From contig JAYMGJ010000130.1 of NCBI GenBank assembly GCA_037178675.1, forward strand, positions 1 to 64,000: a stretch of DNA of 64,000 nt. The letters run 5' to 3'. Positions 42,269 to 54,057 of the stretch are shown piece after piece (position 1 is the stretch's first letter; each line of letters starts with the position of its first letter). The notes under the pieces were generated by a model. The model had not been told where the DNA came from, did no database searches, and saw nothing but the letters and a program-made list of their open reading frames with translations. The position numbers and the translations under genes were made by a program. The stretch is from Scleroderma bovista (lineage: Eukaryota; Basidiomycota; Agaricomycetes; Boletales; Sclerodermataceae).

Positions 42269-44868
42269 CAATCATTGACCATACTATGCCTTCCTTTCCT
42301 GTGTTAGTAGATTCAGGTTCTACCCACTGTTTTGTAGATCCATCATTTGCCAATATGAACACTCTTTCACACTACTCGGTATCCCCGATCGTTCTCCATC
42401 TATTTGACGGTACCACCACCACCATAATCACCAAAGCAACAGATCTACCCATCCAATTTCCCTCTGGCAATATCACCCCGATGACATTTTATGTCACCCC
42501 GTTGGACTCTGACTGTAAGATTGTTCTCGGACACAACTGGCTCACCCAATACAATCCATCGATTGACTGGGTACTAAGCAGTATCAAGTTCAGAACATCT
42601 ATGCAGCAAGTGCCAACCCCGAGCTCACTCCCTGACCCTGTAGCGCCCTCACTGAGCGCGCTGAGACTTGACGCTACATCAGTCTCATCTCCTTCTCCGA
42701 CCGACTCGCCTCAGGCTCCCAGTCTTCGGGCACCATCTATCGCTCTCATCAATGCTGCAGCCTTTCTAAAGGCCTGCCAGCTCGATGGCTCTCAACAGTT
42801 CTCTATCCAGCTGAAGCCTGACGGTAGCTTTCGCACTGCGTCGGTCGACGCTGCTCCCGATCTCTCCTCTGTCCCCACGGCATACCATGACTTTGCCGAC
42901 GTCTTTAGCAAGGCAAAAGCATCGGTACTTGTGCCGCATCAGGAACATGACCTCAAGATCGAACTGGAAGAAGGAGCACCTTTACCACCTGGAAGACTCT
43001 ACTCTCTCTCCCCCATCGAGCTCGAAACCCTTCAGGCATTCATCAACGAAAACCTACGCTTTGGTTTCATCCGTCCGACCTCATCCTCCCATGCAGCCCC
43101 TGTCCTCTTCATCAAGAAGAAGGACGGCTCTCTCCGACTCTGCATCAACTACCGAGGACTCAACAAAATATCAAAGAAGGATCGGTACCCTCTACCTCTC
43201 ATCTCCGACCTACTCGACTCTCCGAGTCGGGCAAAGGTCTATACTAAAATTGACCTGAGACATGCTTACCACCTGGTTCGCATTGCTGAAGGTGATGAGT
43301 GGAAAACTGCCTTCAGGACTCGCAATGGCTCATATGAGTGGCAGGTGATGCCCTTCGGTCTCACCAATGCCCCTGCAGCCTTTCAGTGGTTCGTCAACTC
43401 GGTCTTTGCGGACATGCTCGATGTCTGCGTCATAGTCTACCTCGACGACATCCTAGTCTACTCGGACAACATGGAGGACCATACCAAGCACGTTTGGGAA
43501 GTGCTTCGGCAGTTACGCCAGCACAAGCTTTACGCCAAACCCGAAAAGTGTGAGTTCCATTTGGACTTGGTGGAGTACCTTGGGTACTTCCTCTCCCCTG
43601 ATGGTTTGACAATATCGCAAGACAAAGTCAAGACAATCTGCAATTGGCCCAAACCTCGCAAGGTGAAGGACATCCAGTTCTTCCTGGGCTTCACGAACTT
43701 TTACCGTCAATTTATCTTCAATTACTCCGATATAGTGGTTCCACTAACTCGGTTGATGCGGAAAGATACCCCCTGGGATTTCTCCGATGTCTGCCAACGG
43801 TCATTCAACCAACTCAAGAAGGCCTTCACCACAGCTCCCATACTCACCCACTTCCAGCCAGGCGCCCAACTAATGGTCGAGACCGATGCTTCGGACTATG
43901 CGATCACTGGTATCCTATCCATTACAGGTTCGGATGACGAGATACATCCGATTGCATTTTACTCTCGCACTCTGACCGTGCCCGAGCTGAACTACGATAC
44001 ACACGACAAGGAGCTTCTCGCTATTTTTGAAGCCTTCAGGGCCTGGCGTCATTATCTGGAGGGCCCTGCCTTCCTGATTGATGTCATGACCGACCACAAA
44101 AATTTGGAATATTTCTCCACCTCTAAGGTTCTCACCCATTGGCAAGCCCGATGGTCAGAATATCTCTCTTTGTTCAACTTGATTATTCGTTTCCGACCTG
44201 GTAAGCTTGGTGCAAAGCCCAATGCCTTGACTAGATGCTGGGACGTCTACCCCAAAGAGGGGGATAGGGGCTTTGCCCAAGTCAATCCACAGAACCTCTG
44301 ACTGGTGTTCACGGCTGAACAGCTCACCAATTCCCTTCCCGCGACATACCTACACGCCCCAGTACTCAGAGCTAGTGCACTCATGGACGTCGAGTGTCTC
44401 CACGCCGATATCCTAGCCAACCTCCCGACCAATCCCATCGCTAAAGCCCACCTCTCAGACACATTGAATCCCCAATGGTCAACCGATGAGACTGGTTACC
44501 TATGTCTCGATGGCCACATGTATGTCCCCGAGGCCGATGACCTATGTCTTCATGTCCTCAGATACAAGCATGACCATCCCCTATTGGGACACTTCAGTCA
44601 GAACCGCACCCTAGAGCTCATTTGTCACGAATACACATGGCCAGGCATTCGTACCTACGTAAAGGACTACGTTAAGTCCTGCACGGCCTGTGCCCGAGCC
44701 AAGATGCCACGTCACCGACCCTATGGGATGCTCAAGCAATTACCAGTCCCCGACCGACCATGGAATTCCATCTCATCCTCATGGATTTCATATCAAAGAG
44801 CAACTCCCATCCTCATCACAGCTTCACAGCATGGCATCCCCGCGCACGTAACTGGTAGTCATCCATAG
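42148..44868 (+). pseudogene. Gyp-3 pol: protease, RT, RNase H, integrase zinc domain
   Basis: Open from the frameshift site to TGA at 44299-44301, then open again to 44868. Protease VLVDSGSTHCFVDPSF; RT FIKKKDGSLRLCINYRGLN, KIDLRHAYHLVRI, PFGLTNAPAAFQWFV and intact YLDD (IVYLDDILVYSD); RNase H VETDASDYAITGILSI, YDTHDKELLAIFEAFRAW and TDHKNLEYF; integrase zinc site YKHDHPLLGH and SCTACARAK. The first 700 codons have no stop, and all polymerase catalytic Asp residues seen are kept. The frame collapses in the integrase core. Confidence 0.95.
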
Positions 44869-45262
44869 GACCGCAAAAAGACCAGACCGACTATCAAAGC
44901 AAGCCATATTCATCCCGACTCACTAATTTTGGCCTGCACTTAAGGGGTGTAAAACTGATCTTTTTGGATGAAATATGGCACAAATAAATATATAATGACT
45001 TGTATATAATTACCAGTCTATAAATAGTATTTAGAGCTATCTGACACACCTTTGATGTGAAAAACATCAATAAAATCAGTTTTTTAGTGGTTTGGACTAG
45101 CAGTTTTCGGTCACCGTGCAACCACTTTGGACCAGTCTTTAAGCGGTCCATGAACCATTCCCAGGCTTCCAAAAGCGGTCCAGTCCGGTCCTCTTCCAAA
45201 AAAGGCAAAAAAACCAGACTGGACTGGACTTTTAAACTCTACATGTAACGTCTGACCGAGGC
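44780..45262 (+). other. Scrambled integrase core and unknown insertion in Gyp-3
   Basis: Compared with Gyp-2, the core segments are out of order: the piece coding HGIPAHVT (44832-44855) comes before the piece coding DRLSKQAIFIPTH (about 44887-44926). Then about 320 bp of unrelated A/T-rich sequence follows, with GGTCC/GGACC-type short inverted pieces, and the core resumes at TSDRGSEF (45248). GTAAC precedes (44851-44855) and follows (45246-45250) the inserted part. No inverted repeats or coding capacity are clear. Confidence 0.55.
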
Positions 45263-46342
45263 TCAGAGTTCATCTCCCATTTCTTCTGATCACTCGGTAA
45301 GGCCTTAGATATGAAATTACATTTCACTTCGGGCTATCAGCCAGAAGGTGATGGACAGACCGAGTGAGCTAATCAAACACTTGAGCAATACCTCAGGATG
45401 TACTGCAATTACCAGCAGGACAATTGGTCGGACTTACTACCTCTCACTGAGTTCGCCTACAACAATGCCCCTAGCGCAACGACTGGTGTATCACCATTCT
45501 TCGCGAACAAAGGATACCACCTGAACCTCGCTGTGCACCCCGAGCGCGATCTCTCATCGGCTCGGGCATGGGAATATGCAATTGACTTAGAGTCGTTGCA
45601 TGAGTACCTACGTGAAGAAATGGCTGCTGCCCAGAAAAGGTACCAAGGCCCTGCTGATGCCAGAAGATCACCCGCTGTAGGGGGGGGTTGGGTGTTGCTG
45701 CTGCCTCAGGTGAGGCACACTCGACCCAGGGGCTTCTGGAGGTCTGGCAGAGCTCCCCCTAGAGGAAGTAGGGAGAGTAGAGTTCAGTCACTCCAGGACT
45801 GAGATCAAACATATACCAAGGCCCATAGCTCCAGATGCCTAGAGAAGGATCTACCCGCACCCGATTTCAAAGTCGGTGATCAAGTATTCATCAAAGCCAA
45901 GTACTTTAGGTCCACCCGACCATCAAAGAAACTCTCCGAGAAGAATCTCGGTCCCTACCCAATCATCGCCCAAGTCGGCACCCTATCATTCACGATCTGT
46001 CTCCCCGACTCTATGCGTGCTGTCCACCCCGTCTTCCACATCTCACAGCTCGAACCAGCAACACCGAATACAATACTGAATCGGTCACAACCTCCACCAC
46101 CTCCTATCGAAGTCGATGGCGAACCCAAATTCGAGATCACCGAGATCCTCAATTCAAAGTTCGACTGATGTCGACGCCAATGCCCACTCCTCTACCTAGT
46201 TAGATGGGCTGGCTACGAAGGTACCAATGAAGAAACATCTTTGTTGATTGCGACCGAGCTCGGACACCCTTCAGAACTCGTGGCCGACTACCACAAAGCC
46301 TACCCGACTAAGCCAGGCCCCTTAGAAAGCCTCTCATGCTAA
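45263..46342 (+). pseudogene. Gyp-3 integrase end and chromodomain
   Basis: Continues SEFISHFF, then [47 protein letters not shown] and EEMAAAQKRYQGPADARRSP. A 179-bp insertion follows, then DFKVGDQVFIKAKYF, HPVFHISQLEPA and a chromodomain (KFEITEILNSKFD, TGA, YLVRWAGYEGTNEETS). Ends TAA at 46340-46342, tail-to-tail with the accessory gene 99 bp away. Confidence 0.9.
45676..45854 (+). mobile_element. Short insertion in Gyp-3, relative of 33012-33294 (179 bp)
   Basis: Starts TGTAGGGG and ends GGATCTAC, flanked by CCGC on both sides (45672-45675, 45855-45858). It aligns with the first two thirds of the insertion in Gyp-4 and lacks that copy's T-rich 3' third. It splits ADARRSPA from PDFKVG in an otherwise continuous frame. 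Confidence 0.7.
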
Positions 46343-46441
46343 GTCGTCCAAATCACCAAACAAAAGTCTATTAACAAGTGTACAAAACAAAGTAAAAAGA
46401 AAAAAAAAAACTAAATACAAGTACATTTTAGTCCAGTCCAA

Positions 46442-47501
46442 CTACTCAGACTCGCCTTCTCCGTCTTCGTCTCCCGACTCCTCCTCCCTGTCTGTCTCGT
46501 CCAACTCCTCCTGTTCTTCACTCCCATCGGGCATCGCCTTGCCCTTGCCTTTCGGGTCCTTCGGGTCTGCTGCCCTTTTCGTCTCCCAGACGATTCCTTC
46601 CACCTGTCAACCCAGCTTGGCCAACTCCCTTGTGTTGCGGTCAATGGCTGCCACGATCTCCCCGAGTCGGCGGTCTAAGACCAACGCGACTGGGTCTGGC
46701 TGACTCGACGGCCCAGCAACCAAGAACCCCCCCATTGCTGTCTCTATTTCCTCGGTACTTGCGGCGTCGGCGATCGCCTTCTTTGTCTGTTTCTGCTTCT
46801 CGCCCCCCCTCGGCGACGTTGTCACCATGGCAATCTCGCTCTCCTTCCGTTTCTCGCCGCTCGCTGCTCTCTCCATCGCCACCGTCGACATGCTGAAGGT
46901 GCACTTGACTTTTGATCATTGACACCAACCGCACGTCAGCGTGCTCCATCGGCCAGCTCGCACCCACTGCTGTCACTGCTCCGCCTGCAACGGTCACAAG
47001 GGGGCTTGAACCCCATTATGCCCGTGTTGGAATGGGCAGTGACCTGACGAGGCTAATCAAATAATAAATCAGCAAGGGTCAATAAAATATTAATCAGCCA
47101 CGCACCTTGGGCTTCGGCCCCAGACCCAAACGCTCCCGCATTGCCTCGCCAGCCGCCAACGACTCAGCTTTCTCCCTCGCCCTCACCTCTGCCTCGGCCT
47201 TGCGCCTTGCCTCGAAATCAGCCTGCGCTTTTGCCTCGGCGACCTTCTTCGCCTGCTCCTTGGCCTTCCGTTTCTCCTCGGTGACTCTCCTCGCCTCCTC
47301 CTCAGCCTTCTTCTTCGCAGCCTCTTCTGCCAACCTCTTCGCCTCTTGCTCGGCCGCCTGTTTCATCAAACATTCCCGTTGCCGACGCAACTGCTCGTCG
47401 AACTTGGCGATCTGGACTTGTATCGGGTCGGTCGGTTTCCCTTCCAACTCGGGCGAAGCGGCGCGCATCCAATCAATGTTGTTGTTGTTGCCAGCGGACA
47501 T
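46442..47501 (-). pseudogene. Gyp-3 antisense accessory gene
   Basis: Exon 1 (47501-47106) begins MSAGNNNNIDWMRAASPELE, followed by a long E/A/K/R helical segment. A 62-nt intron (47105-47044; donor GTGCGT, acceptor CAG) sits at the same place as in Gyp-1. Exon 2 gives CDRCRRSSDSSGC, a C-X2-C-X8-C remnant of the Cys cluster, soon followed by TGA; the second half-motif is lost. Further down, TSPRGGEKQKQTKKAI, LDRRLGEIVAAIDRNTREL, TGA, KGKGKAMPDG and an acidic tail ending ESE (TAG 46442-46444) match the Gyp-1 layout. Divergent from but clearly homologous to the Gyp-1 gene. Confidence 0.75.
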
Positions 47502-47665
47502 GGTTAATCAAAGATGTGATGAAGGAAAGGATTTGTTGGGTTACCGTCACCGAAGGCCAGTCTTAAATACGCCCTAACCGATTTTCAAACCCAGACAATG
47601 GTTGCACACAATCGGTGTGGAATACGCATTGCAGCCTCATGGGCTTGGCCCTAAGAGGGGGATAC

Positions 47666-48259
47666 TGTCACAACCGTGACACACGATCATCCTGTACCCT
47701 ATTGTCTGATCGTGTCCACGCGTTCGCCGTCCGTTTATTGTATGTACTCCCTTCTCCGTTTCTCTCTATCCTGTATCGCCACCGATTGGTGAGCATGTTA
47801 CCCATTCTGTCTCTCTGTACTATTACCTAATATGTTTCCTTTCTTGTTTCCGGTTACTATACGTTCCCGTCCCATTGCATTACTAATACGATACCTATCG
47901 GTAATCCAGTTATCGCACTTACTGTACTTACTCAGCGCGCAGTGCGGCTGCGCTTGTTGTTCGTCGGTAATCCCGACTTCCCGTACATAAATACTTAGAT
48001 ACTCGGTCTGTTGTAGTTTCAGTTCGAATATCGAATAAGATACTTCTCATTTGTTCTCCCTTCATACTCTCCGCCTCTGCCCTCATGCAAGTACTCGGTC
48101 GTAGACCGTCTACCCTCGGACTCTCCGTATAACCCTCGGTCAGCCTTACTACTCGGGAAGCACAACTATGCTACGTAGCATCTCGGTCTTACCACTAGAC
48201 CAACCCCTGACCCCCAGACCCCTCGTAGAGATCAGATCGGTGAAGAACTGGTCTTGACA
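47666..48259 (+). repeat. 3' LTR of Gyp-3
   Basis: 594 bp, TGTCACAACC to GGTCTTGACA, preceded by AAGAGGGGGATAC and followed by GACTC (48260-48264). Confidence 0.93.
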
Positions 48260-48264
48260 GACTC

Positions 48265-49585
48265 CCATCAAGAGGCACTTTTGATATCCTGGAGTTGCTT
48301 GACAGGATGTTGTCGCTCACCATACACGTTACCAGGGCGCAATGGTGCTTTATGTTCATGTTGGGGGTGGGCAGGGATATTCACTGCTGGGGGTCGCGGC
48401 GCATTCTGGCAGCATTCAGCTTGGCCAGGGCACTGCAGTGCCGGAGGTGGCAGATTTCTCACCAGTGAAGGCATTCTCAGTGCCGGTGGAGGCACTGGAG
48501 ATGGTGTATGGGGAGGATTTATTTGATTAGGCTCTTCCTCAGGAGCCTCAGGTTCCTCACACTTTGGATTGTCATCCTGCGCTTGGGGATGTGGGTAGCC
48601 ATGGTCATGTTCCACATCGTCATCACTGTCAATATCATCAGGGGGATTCCCTGGTCAATCGGTGGTAGGTTTTGGATTTGCCCTTCCAAAAGGGTTCTCA
48701 AGAGGTTCGCACCTGTTCTTAGGGCAGCGAGGGAAATGACGTTCATCAAAAATGGTGTGAGCAGTGGTGAACACTGCATTGGTGGAGCACATAAACAAAA
48801 AGTTGCACTCATTGCCAGGGGCAACACCAACATAAGTCATAAGCTCCAACTTGGGAGCCATCTTATTTGCTCTAGCCGAGGCTGGGAGGTAGACAAAGTG
48901 TGGTCGATGTTAGGCATCTCCCCCTTAAGCATTTCATGGGGGGTGCGCCATCGCAGGTGAGCTACCGGAGTACAGTTGTAAATGTAGGTTGCGTGAGCAA
49001 ACACAAATTCCCGTCAGGAGTCAGGAATGCAGGCTTGATGCCGCATAGACTCAGCTTTATCCATGAGAGTGCACCCTAAATGCTCGGCGTGGCCATTCTG
49101 CATGGGGGTTCTTGGAGCACTTTGATATATTTTAATTCCTTTCTCAAGGAGTGCTTGATCAAACAGATCGGATCTATATTCTCCGCCGGCATCGGACATC
49201 CATCCAATGACGTGCGTATCATGTTGGACGTGCACCATTTCGAGGAAATCTTTGGCAGCCGTAATCGCTGCAGCTTTGGAGTGAAGAGGCATAGTCCAGG
49301 CATGAGAAGTATAGTCATCATAGAAGGTGATAACCAGGGCAAACACAGTCATCAGTAGGAAAGTGGATCTCCGGGAAGCGCTGTGTATGCTTTTGTGCAT
49401 GTCGGAGTACTTCTTTTGAGGGGTGCCTGAATCTCCGGTGCATAATGTCATAATCGACTTTGCTCACGGAGGCAATATAGTTAGATCTAAATATTGGGAT
49501 AGATCTAATCCTGAAAATGACATTGCGATCATCTTCTGGGTCTGGCCCAAACCATAGGCGTTCAGCTTTATAGGTGAGGCTAATG
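48265..49585 (-). pseudogene. Cop-2 integrase and linker, with internal deletion
   Basis: Homologous to Cop-3, with many Arg to Cys/His changes. The frame passes from EIHFPTDDCVCPG straight to VITFYDDYTSHAWTMPL, so about 150 bp coding the CxxC partner, the first catalytic Asp region (HSDLKSF in Cop-3) and nearby residues are deleted. Then SDAGGEYRSDLFDQALLEKG, PRTPMQNGHAEHLG, MAPKLELMTYVGVAPGNE and a proline-rich linker to DIKSAS. It breaks off at the Gyp-3 target duplication. Confidence 0.85.
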
Positions 49586-49587
49586 CC

Positions 49588-50809
49588 TCACTTATCACCA
49601 GTGACTTTGTAGTTACGCTGGAGCATTTCACCCATAGAGATAAGGCATGCAGTAGCGCCTGGCATATGGAGCACTTGGGTGAGTGTGATAACTTTCTCAT
49701 CCCCAGAGTTGTGGTCTAGGCACCAGAGTAATACCATGCCAATGCCAGCAATTAGTGCTACACCATTAGCTGTTTTGGCATAGTGTGCTCGCTTTAGCGC
49801 ATTGTAGGAGGCGAAATCGCCTATGTCACCGGTAAAGTGGCATGATGCACCAGAGTCTAGTAGCCAGAAGGCACCAGATAACTCGCTATCATCAATCATT
49901 TTTCCCTTCCAGCCAGCACAGCGCGCATCATTCAAACACAAACAAATATATGCTTTACTCGAGGAGACACGACATGACAAATTGTAGTTACTACTCGCTA
50001 TATACAGTGACGGCGTAAAGCACACATGTAAAGGGAGCATGTCAGTGTTGGTCAGCATGCATGCAGAAGGTACTTGCCTGAAGAGGCTGGCCTCCGTGCC
50101 CATCACCATCGACGTCGCGTTGTAGCAGTCAAGGACCATCGCATCGATCTCGTCGAACTCGTCATCAGCGAACGGTTCATGAGTGAAGGGCTCTTCATCC
50201 CCAAGGGAGATGGCATCCTCCTCATACATTGTGATGCGCTCCTCAAGACAAGGGCACTTCAGTGAGGAGGGACCGGCCTTGGGCTGGTCCAGGTTTGCAC
50301 TTGCCATTGACATGACTTGGTCGAGGGTGTGGATGGTCTGGCAGGAGGGCTCTACCCCCAGACGGTGTGTCAAATCGAAGGCCTTAATAGTGTTATCAAA
50401 TGTGGGGGGGCCATAGTTGGTAGCACCGGGGGTGAGCCAGGGCGCAAGGGTCGACGGTGGGCTCTGGTCCATCGTAGTGGATGTAAGTAGCAAAGGCTGC
50501 CTGTTGGGTGTTTTTGAGGCGAGCGTGAGCCTTCTTGCCACCACGTTGAGTGCGGCCTCCCTGTCCTTGGGCAGGAGCATTTCCATGGTGGGAGGGAGCT
50601 TGCAAAGGATAATCATTGCCTGCATGGGGGCAGGGAACTCGAAGCCAGCGTCTTTTATGTAGGTGAAGTGGCTAAGCAACTTCGTAATTGCGGGAGCAGG
50701 ATGGGAGCCAGCAGGGATAGTAGTCGCAAGGAGCTTGCTAAGCTCAGCGTAGGCAGAGCCAATGCTAGGGGCACCAAAATTCTTCTTTAGGTAGTCTCAT
50801 ACTTCTTTG
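49588..50809 (-). pseudogene. Cop-2 gag C-terminus and protease
   Basis: Open from the A4 junction (one TGA near 50795) to TGA at 49588-49590. Gag: LLATTIPAGSHPAPAITKLL, LCKLPPTMEMLLPKDREAAL. An acidic linker (EEPFTHEPFADDEFDEID) precedes the protease (AFWLLDSGASCHFTGD). The protease active-site Asp is kept. Confidence 0.88.
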
Positions 50810-51412
50810 ACAGTGTGAGTCAAAGTGTGGATTTGGGTTGGAGTAATAACCCAAACACAACACCAACAAAGGACTACGAAAAAGTGCGAGTGGTGGTTTA
50901 CCTCCGCGGTGTCCAGAGAGGATATGCTGAGGAGGGGGAAAGGGGATCTACACCAACAGGGTGATGCAGACAATGATGCAGGATACTCCTGGGGTACAGG
51001 AGCAATAGGTGACGAAGGGGATAGGGGTCTGGACTCTTCCTAAAGCCTAGGAAGTGTCAAAGTGGGGATTGGGGTGACTGGGACTGTAGCAGTACTACAC
51101 CTAGAGGTTGGTGCAGCAAAGGGGCAAGGGGGCTCCTGACATCCAGAAGCAATGGGATATGAAGGATAGACAGGCTAGACTCCGCTTGAGCCTAGAGAAA
51201 TACTTGGACTTGAATTGAATAAAACTTGAATATCAGAGTCTTTAGACCTTCACTGAAGCCTACAAGACTCAAAGAGCTGAGGGGATACTGACTGAGAGAG
51301 TCTGAGAGAGGGATAATTTCGTGCAATTGGGTCTCTCATCACTGGGCTGAGCCCAGGGGTTTAAATACATGGGGGGGCACAGCATTAAAGTACAAAAAGA
51401 GAAGGGAGTAAG

Positions 51413-52021
51413 TGTCAAGTCCAGGTCTACTCCGGTAGGGGTCCGGTCAAGTCTGGACGAAAGCGGACGAGAGGGGAGGTCAGAGGTTTGGGCAGAGGTT
51501 AGCCTGGGCTGGAGTTGCGACCAATTGGATTCAACGACAAGGACGACGAGCGTTGATCCCTTGCGTAGGTTCCGGTCAGACGGAGGAAGGGACGGAGACG
51601 GTCAAGGATCAGGAGTAGTAACTTAGATGATTTCAGACTGAGGTGTACAAGGTAAACTAGAGGGTATTTATACTAAGTAGAAACTAGGGTCGAGTACATA
51701 TGGTAACAAGTAAACAACCTAATAGCGGACAAGGGATGACCGGAGTTAGGACTAGGTCAGGTCCAGTGAAAATAAAGTCAGGTCTGGTGAAAATACTACA
51801 AGGTCTAGGATATATCGAGTTCACGGAGAACTCACGTCAAGGCAGGGCAGACGGAAAAGTGTAGTCAGAGTGAATGGGGTATAGACCAAGGGTTGTACTT
51901 AATGGAAGGTTATCTGCATGTCCGTGACCGGAGCAAGTGATGAGCAACCGGAGTTGGGTTAGAGAGCTGCGATGTGACCAGAGTGACCGGATAAGACCCG
52001 GAGTTGGACATGGTCGTAACA
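51413..52021 (-). repeat. Solo LTR of the Gyp-1 family inside A4
   Basis: Plus strand TGTCAAGTCC to GGTCGTAACA (609 bp), flanked by GTAAG at 51408-51412 and 52022-52026. This is a third-order nesting: Gyp-1-family LTR in A4 in Cop-2. Confidence 0.95.
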
Positions 52022-52549
52022 GTAAGCAGAATTTGTCAAGGATTGGTAAGGGATTGGTAAGAGCTTTGTAAGGGGTTTGTAAGTGATCAGTAAGCAAGGG
52101 ATAAGCAGGAATGAGTAAGCTGCATGACAAGATTGATTGGTAAGGGAGTGAGTCATCAGCTGAGTAATATACCAAAAATGCGAAAGGGATAGAGTAATAC
52201 TGATGACAAGAGAGCATCAGTAAGCAAGGGATGAGTCACTGCACAGCAGAAGGAGTCATTGATGCACAGCCTAAGAAGTTTGATGGGGGGCTGTGTACCA
52301 TCAGGAATTTGATGGGACAACAATGGGGAAGATCTGAGATAAACAGGGGGATTGATCCGAGACAAAACAGCCACAAGAAGGGTACCAGGGGTCCAGAGGT
52401 CTTTTGGGGGGTCAGCATACACTAAGGTATAGTGCATGTGTTCTAGCACGCTGAAGCGCAACCATGGGCTCCCTTGACGAGCTCTCTTCTGGGAAAGAAT
52501 GAGAGAGGGTTCTTCTTCCTAATAGCACTATAAAGTGGGGGCATAACTG

Positions 52550-52942
52550 TCATGGTGCTGGGGGATGTCGTCTGAAAGTAGGGAAGCAGATAGAGTATTG
52601 AATTCGACACATCCAGGGAAGTGAGATGAACGACAGAGGAAGATGGACATGGCAAGTATCTGGGAGGAAGGGACCATAGGCTGAGGGCTCAGGGGACACA
52701 GAGATGACCAGAGAAGACTTCTCAAGCTTGACAATAGACCTAAGATGACCAAAGTATGTCCTTGACGCAAGACTGACAAGGAGAATGCACTGACCAAGAA
52801 CAAGAGGGACTGAGGGAGCAGGCTGGGAAGATATGTGCCAGGCAGTGCACGGGAACTCTGGGAGAGGCTGCCCTAAGAGCAGGACATAGTGGAGACCTGC
52901 AGCAATAGCGGAGAAATGATCCAGAGAAAATACGGACTCCAT
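52550..52942 (-). CDS. Conserved U3 reading frame in LTR A4
   Basis: 130 codons from ATG at 52942 (MESVFSLDHFSAIAAGLHYV) to PPAP and stop. Same frame as in A1, A2, B1 and B2; its tail matches A2. Function unknown. Confidence 0.45.
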   Translation of the reverse strand: MESVFSLDHFSAIAAGLHYVLLLGQPLPEFPCTAWHISSQPAPSVPLVLGQCILLVSLASRTYFGHLRSIVKLEKSSLVISVSPEPSAYGPFLPDTCHVHLPLSFISLPWMCRIQYSICFPTFRRHPPAP

Positions 52943-53436
52943 AGTGAGCAATGAAGCAGATGTCTGGAGTGCAGGGGGAATATCTCCGTCGGAAATGAAC
53001 AGATTTGCATCGGAACTTGACAGGCAGATAGACCACGTTCTAGGCTCTCTGACAGTATAGTCACGTGCCTGATAGCTTCAGAAACGATGGAGCTATTCAA
53101 AATATTGGAAATCATTTCTTCTCTTTCTCCTTCATTTCTCCATCAATTCTTCGGCTTCTTTGATCGTTCTGGTATGGGAGTTGGACTGCAGACGTGTGCA
53201 TTCCTTTCTCATACCACAATTGATGGTATTCCTTCAGTTTCTTCTGCTTCTTGGCGGTTCTCATGCGATAGATGACTGTCTGCATTGGCATTCATCTCTC
53301 GCATCAGGATAGTCTTCTTGTGCGATAGATGGCTATGATGAGGGTCCGTCGTGCTTATCCTTTGCATAAGGATCATTCGATATAGGCATTATCTTCCATG
53401 TTCACTGTACCAAACCTGTTTGGTGTGTGACAACAG

Positions 53437-53674
53437 ATGCGAGTTCGGAAACGGTGACTTGAATTGAGGGGGCAAGGCGCAAGGTGATGTTACCGAGTGC
53501 TCTCTTGGTGTTGTCATCCTATTCCTTTTGGTCATCGTGACTGTCAGCAGGTTGCATCGTTGAGTAGACATACCATTGGCCCTGGGCCTGGAGGTAGGCT
53601 TGCATGGCGGTATGCCACTGCTGCCAGTTGGAGCCAATGAAGAGGGGAACCATCTTGTCAAGAGCGCTGGACAT
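53437..53674 (-). pseudogene. Cop-2 gag N-terminus
   Basis: ATG at 53674: MSSALDKMVPLFIGSNWQQW, AYLQAQGQWYV, then TGA after DDQKE, TKRALGNITLRL. The NWxxW pattern near the start is typical of copia gag. The frame runs into the A4 insertion at the ACAG target and continues at 50809. Confidence 0.85.
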
Positions 53675-54043
53675 GGTGATGTTCTGTTTGGAGTCAACAG
53701 AGTCAGCAAGTGAATGTGACAACGGACAAGCAAGAAAAGAAGAAACACCTGAGTGCTAGTGAAAGCACTTCTGTCAACAGCTAACTCATGACTAGGTCAT
53801 GCCAGCGCAAGTCATCGACAATGTTCGCCATGGTTGGTGCAAGTCATCGACAAACTTCGCCTGGGGCAATACAGGTGCTCAACTAGGAGCTCACTGTCTG
53901 GCACAAGTTGTCAACCGACTTCACCTTGTGGCTGTGCAGGGGCTCAGCTAGGAGCTCACTGTGGTCCACAGCGTCAAGCTAGTTAAAGCAACACTCAGGG
54001 AGCTGGAGCGCTGTCTGGTGCATTGCTGCACACAGTGCGCTCA

Positions 54044-54057
54044 CAGGGCTCATAACC
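54044..54057 (-). other. Primer-binding site of Cop-2
   Basis: GGTTATGAGCCCTG on the minus strand directly follows the 5' LTR; complementary to the initiator tRNA-Met anticodon arm. It stands about 370 bp before the gag ATG of a recognisable copia element, which supports the same call at 10302 and 16360. Confidence 0.85.

Larger units (their letters stand above)
40137..48259 (+). mobile_element. Gyp-3: complete Ty3/gypsy chromovirus (8123 bp)
   Basis: Both LTRs are present (40137-40760 and 47666-48259) and GACTC flanks both ends (40132-40136, 48260-48264). Order: LTR, gag, pol, antisense accessory gene, purine tract (AAGAGGGGGATAC), LTR. Gag and pol carry several TGA stops in arginine positions, a scrambled integrase core and a small repeat insertion, so the element is complete in structure but not functional. 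Left flank is LTR B2; right flank is Cop-2. Confidence 0.95.
50814..53432 (-). repeat. Solo LTR A4, carrying a nested solo LTR
   Basis: Plus strand TGTGAGTCAAAG to GGTGTGTGACA, flanked by ACAG on both sides (50810-50813, 53433-53436). Without the nested Gyp-1-family LTR it is about 2.0 kb, like A1 and A2. It interrupts Cop-2 gag. Confidence 0.93.

Noticed and set aside
48254..48960. Plus-strand frames over the copia linker (also 61475-62646)
   Set aside because: Shadows of the Pro/Arg-rich copia polyprotein on the other strand.
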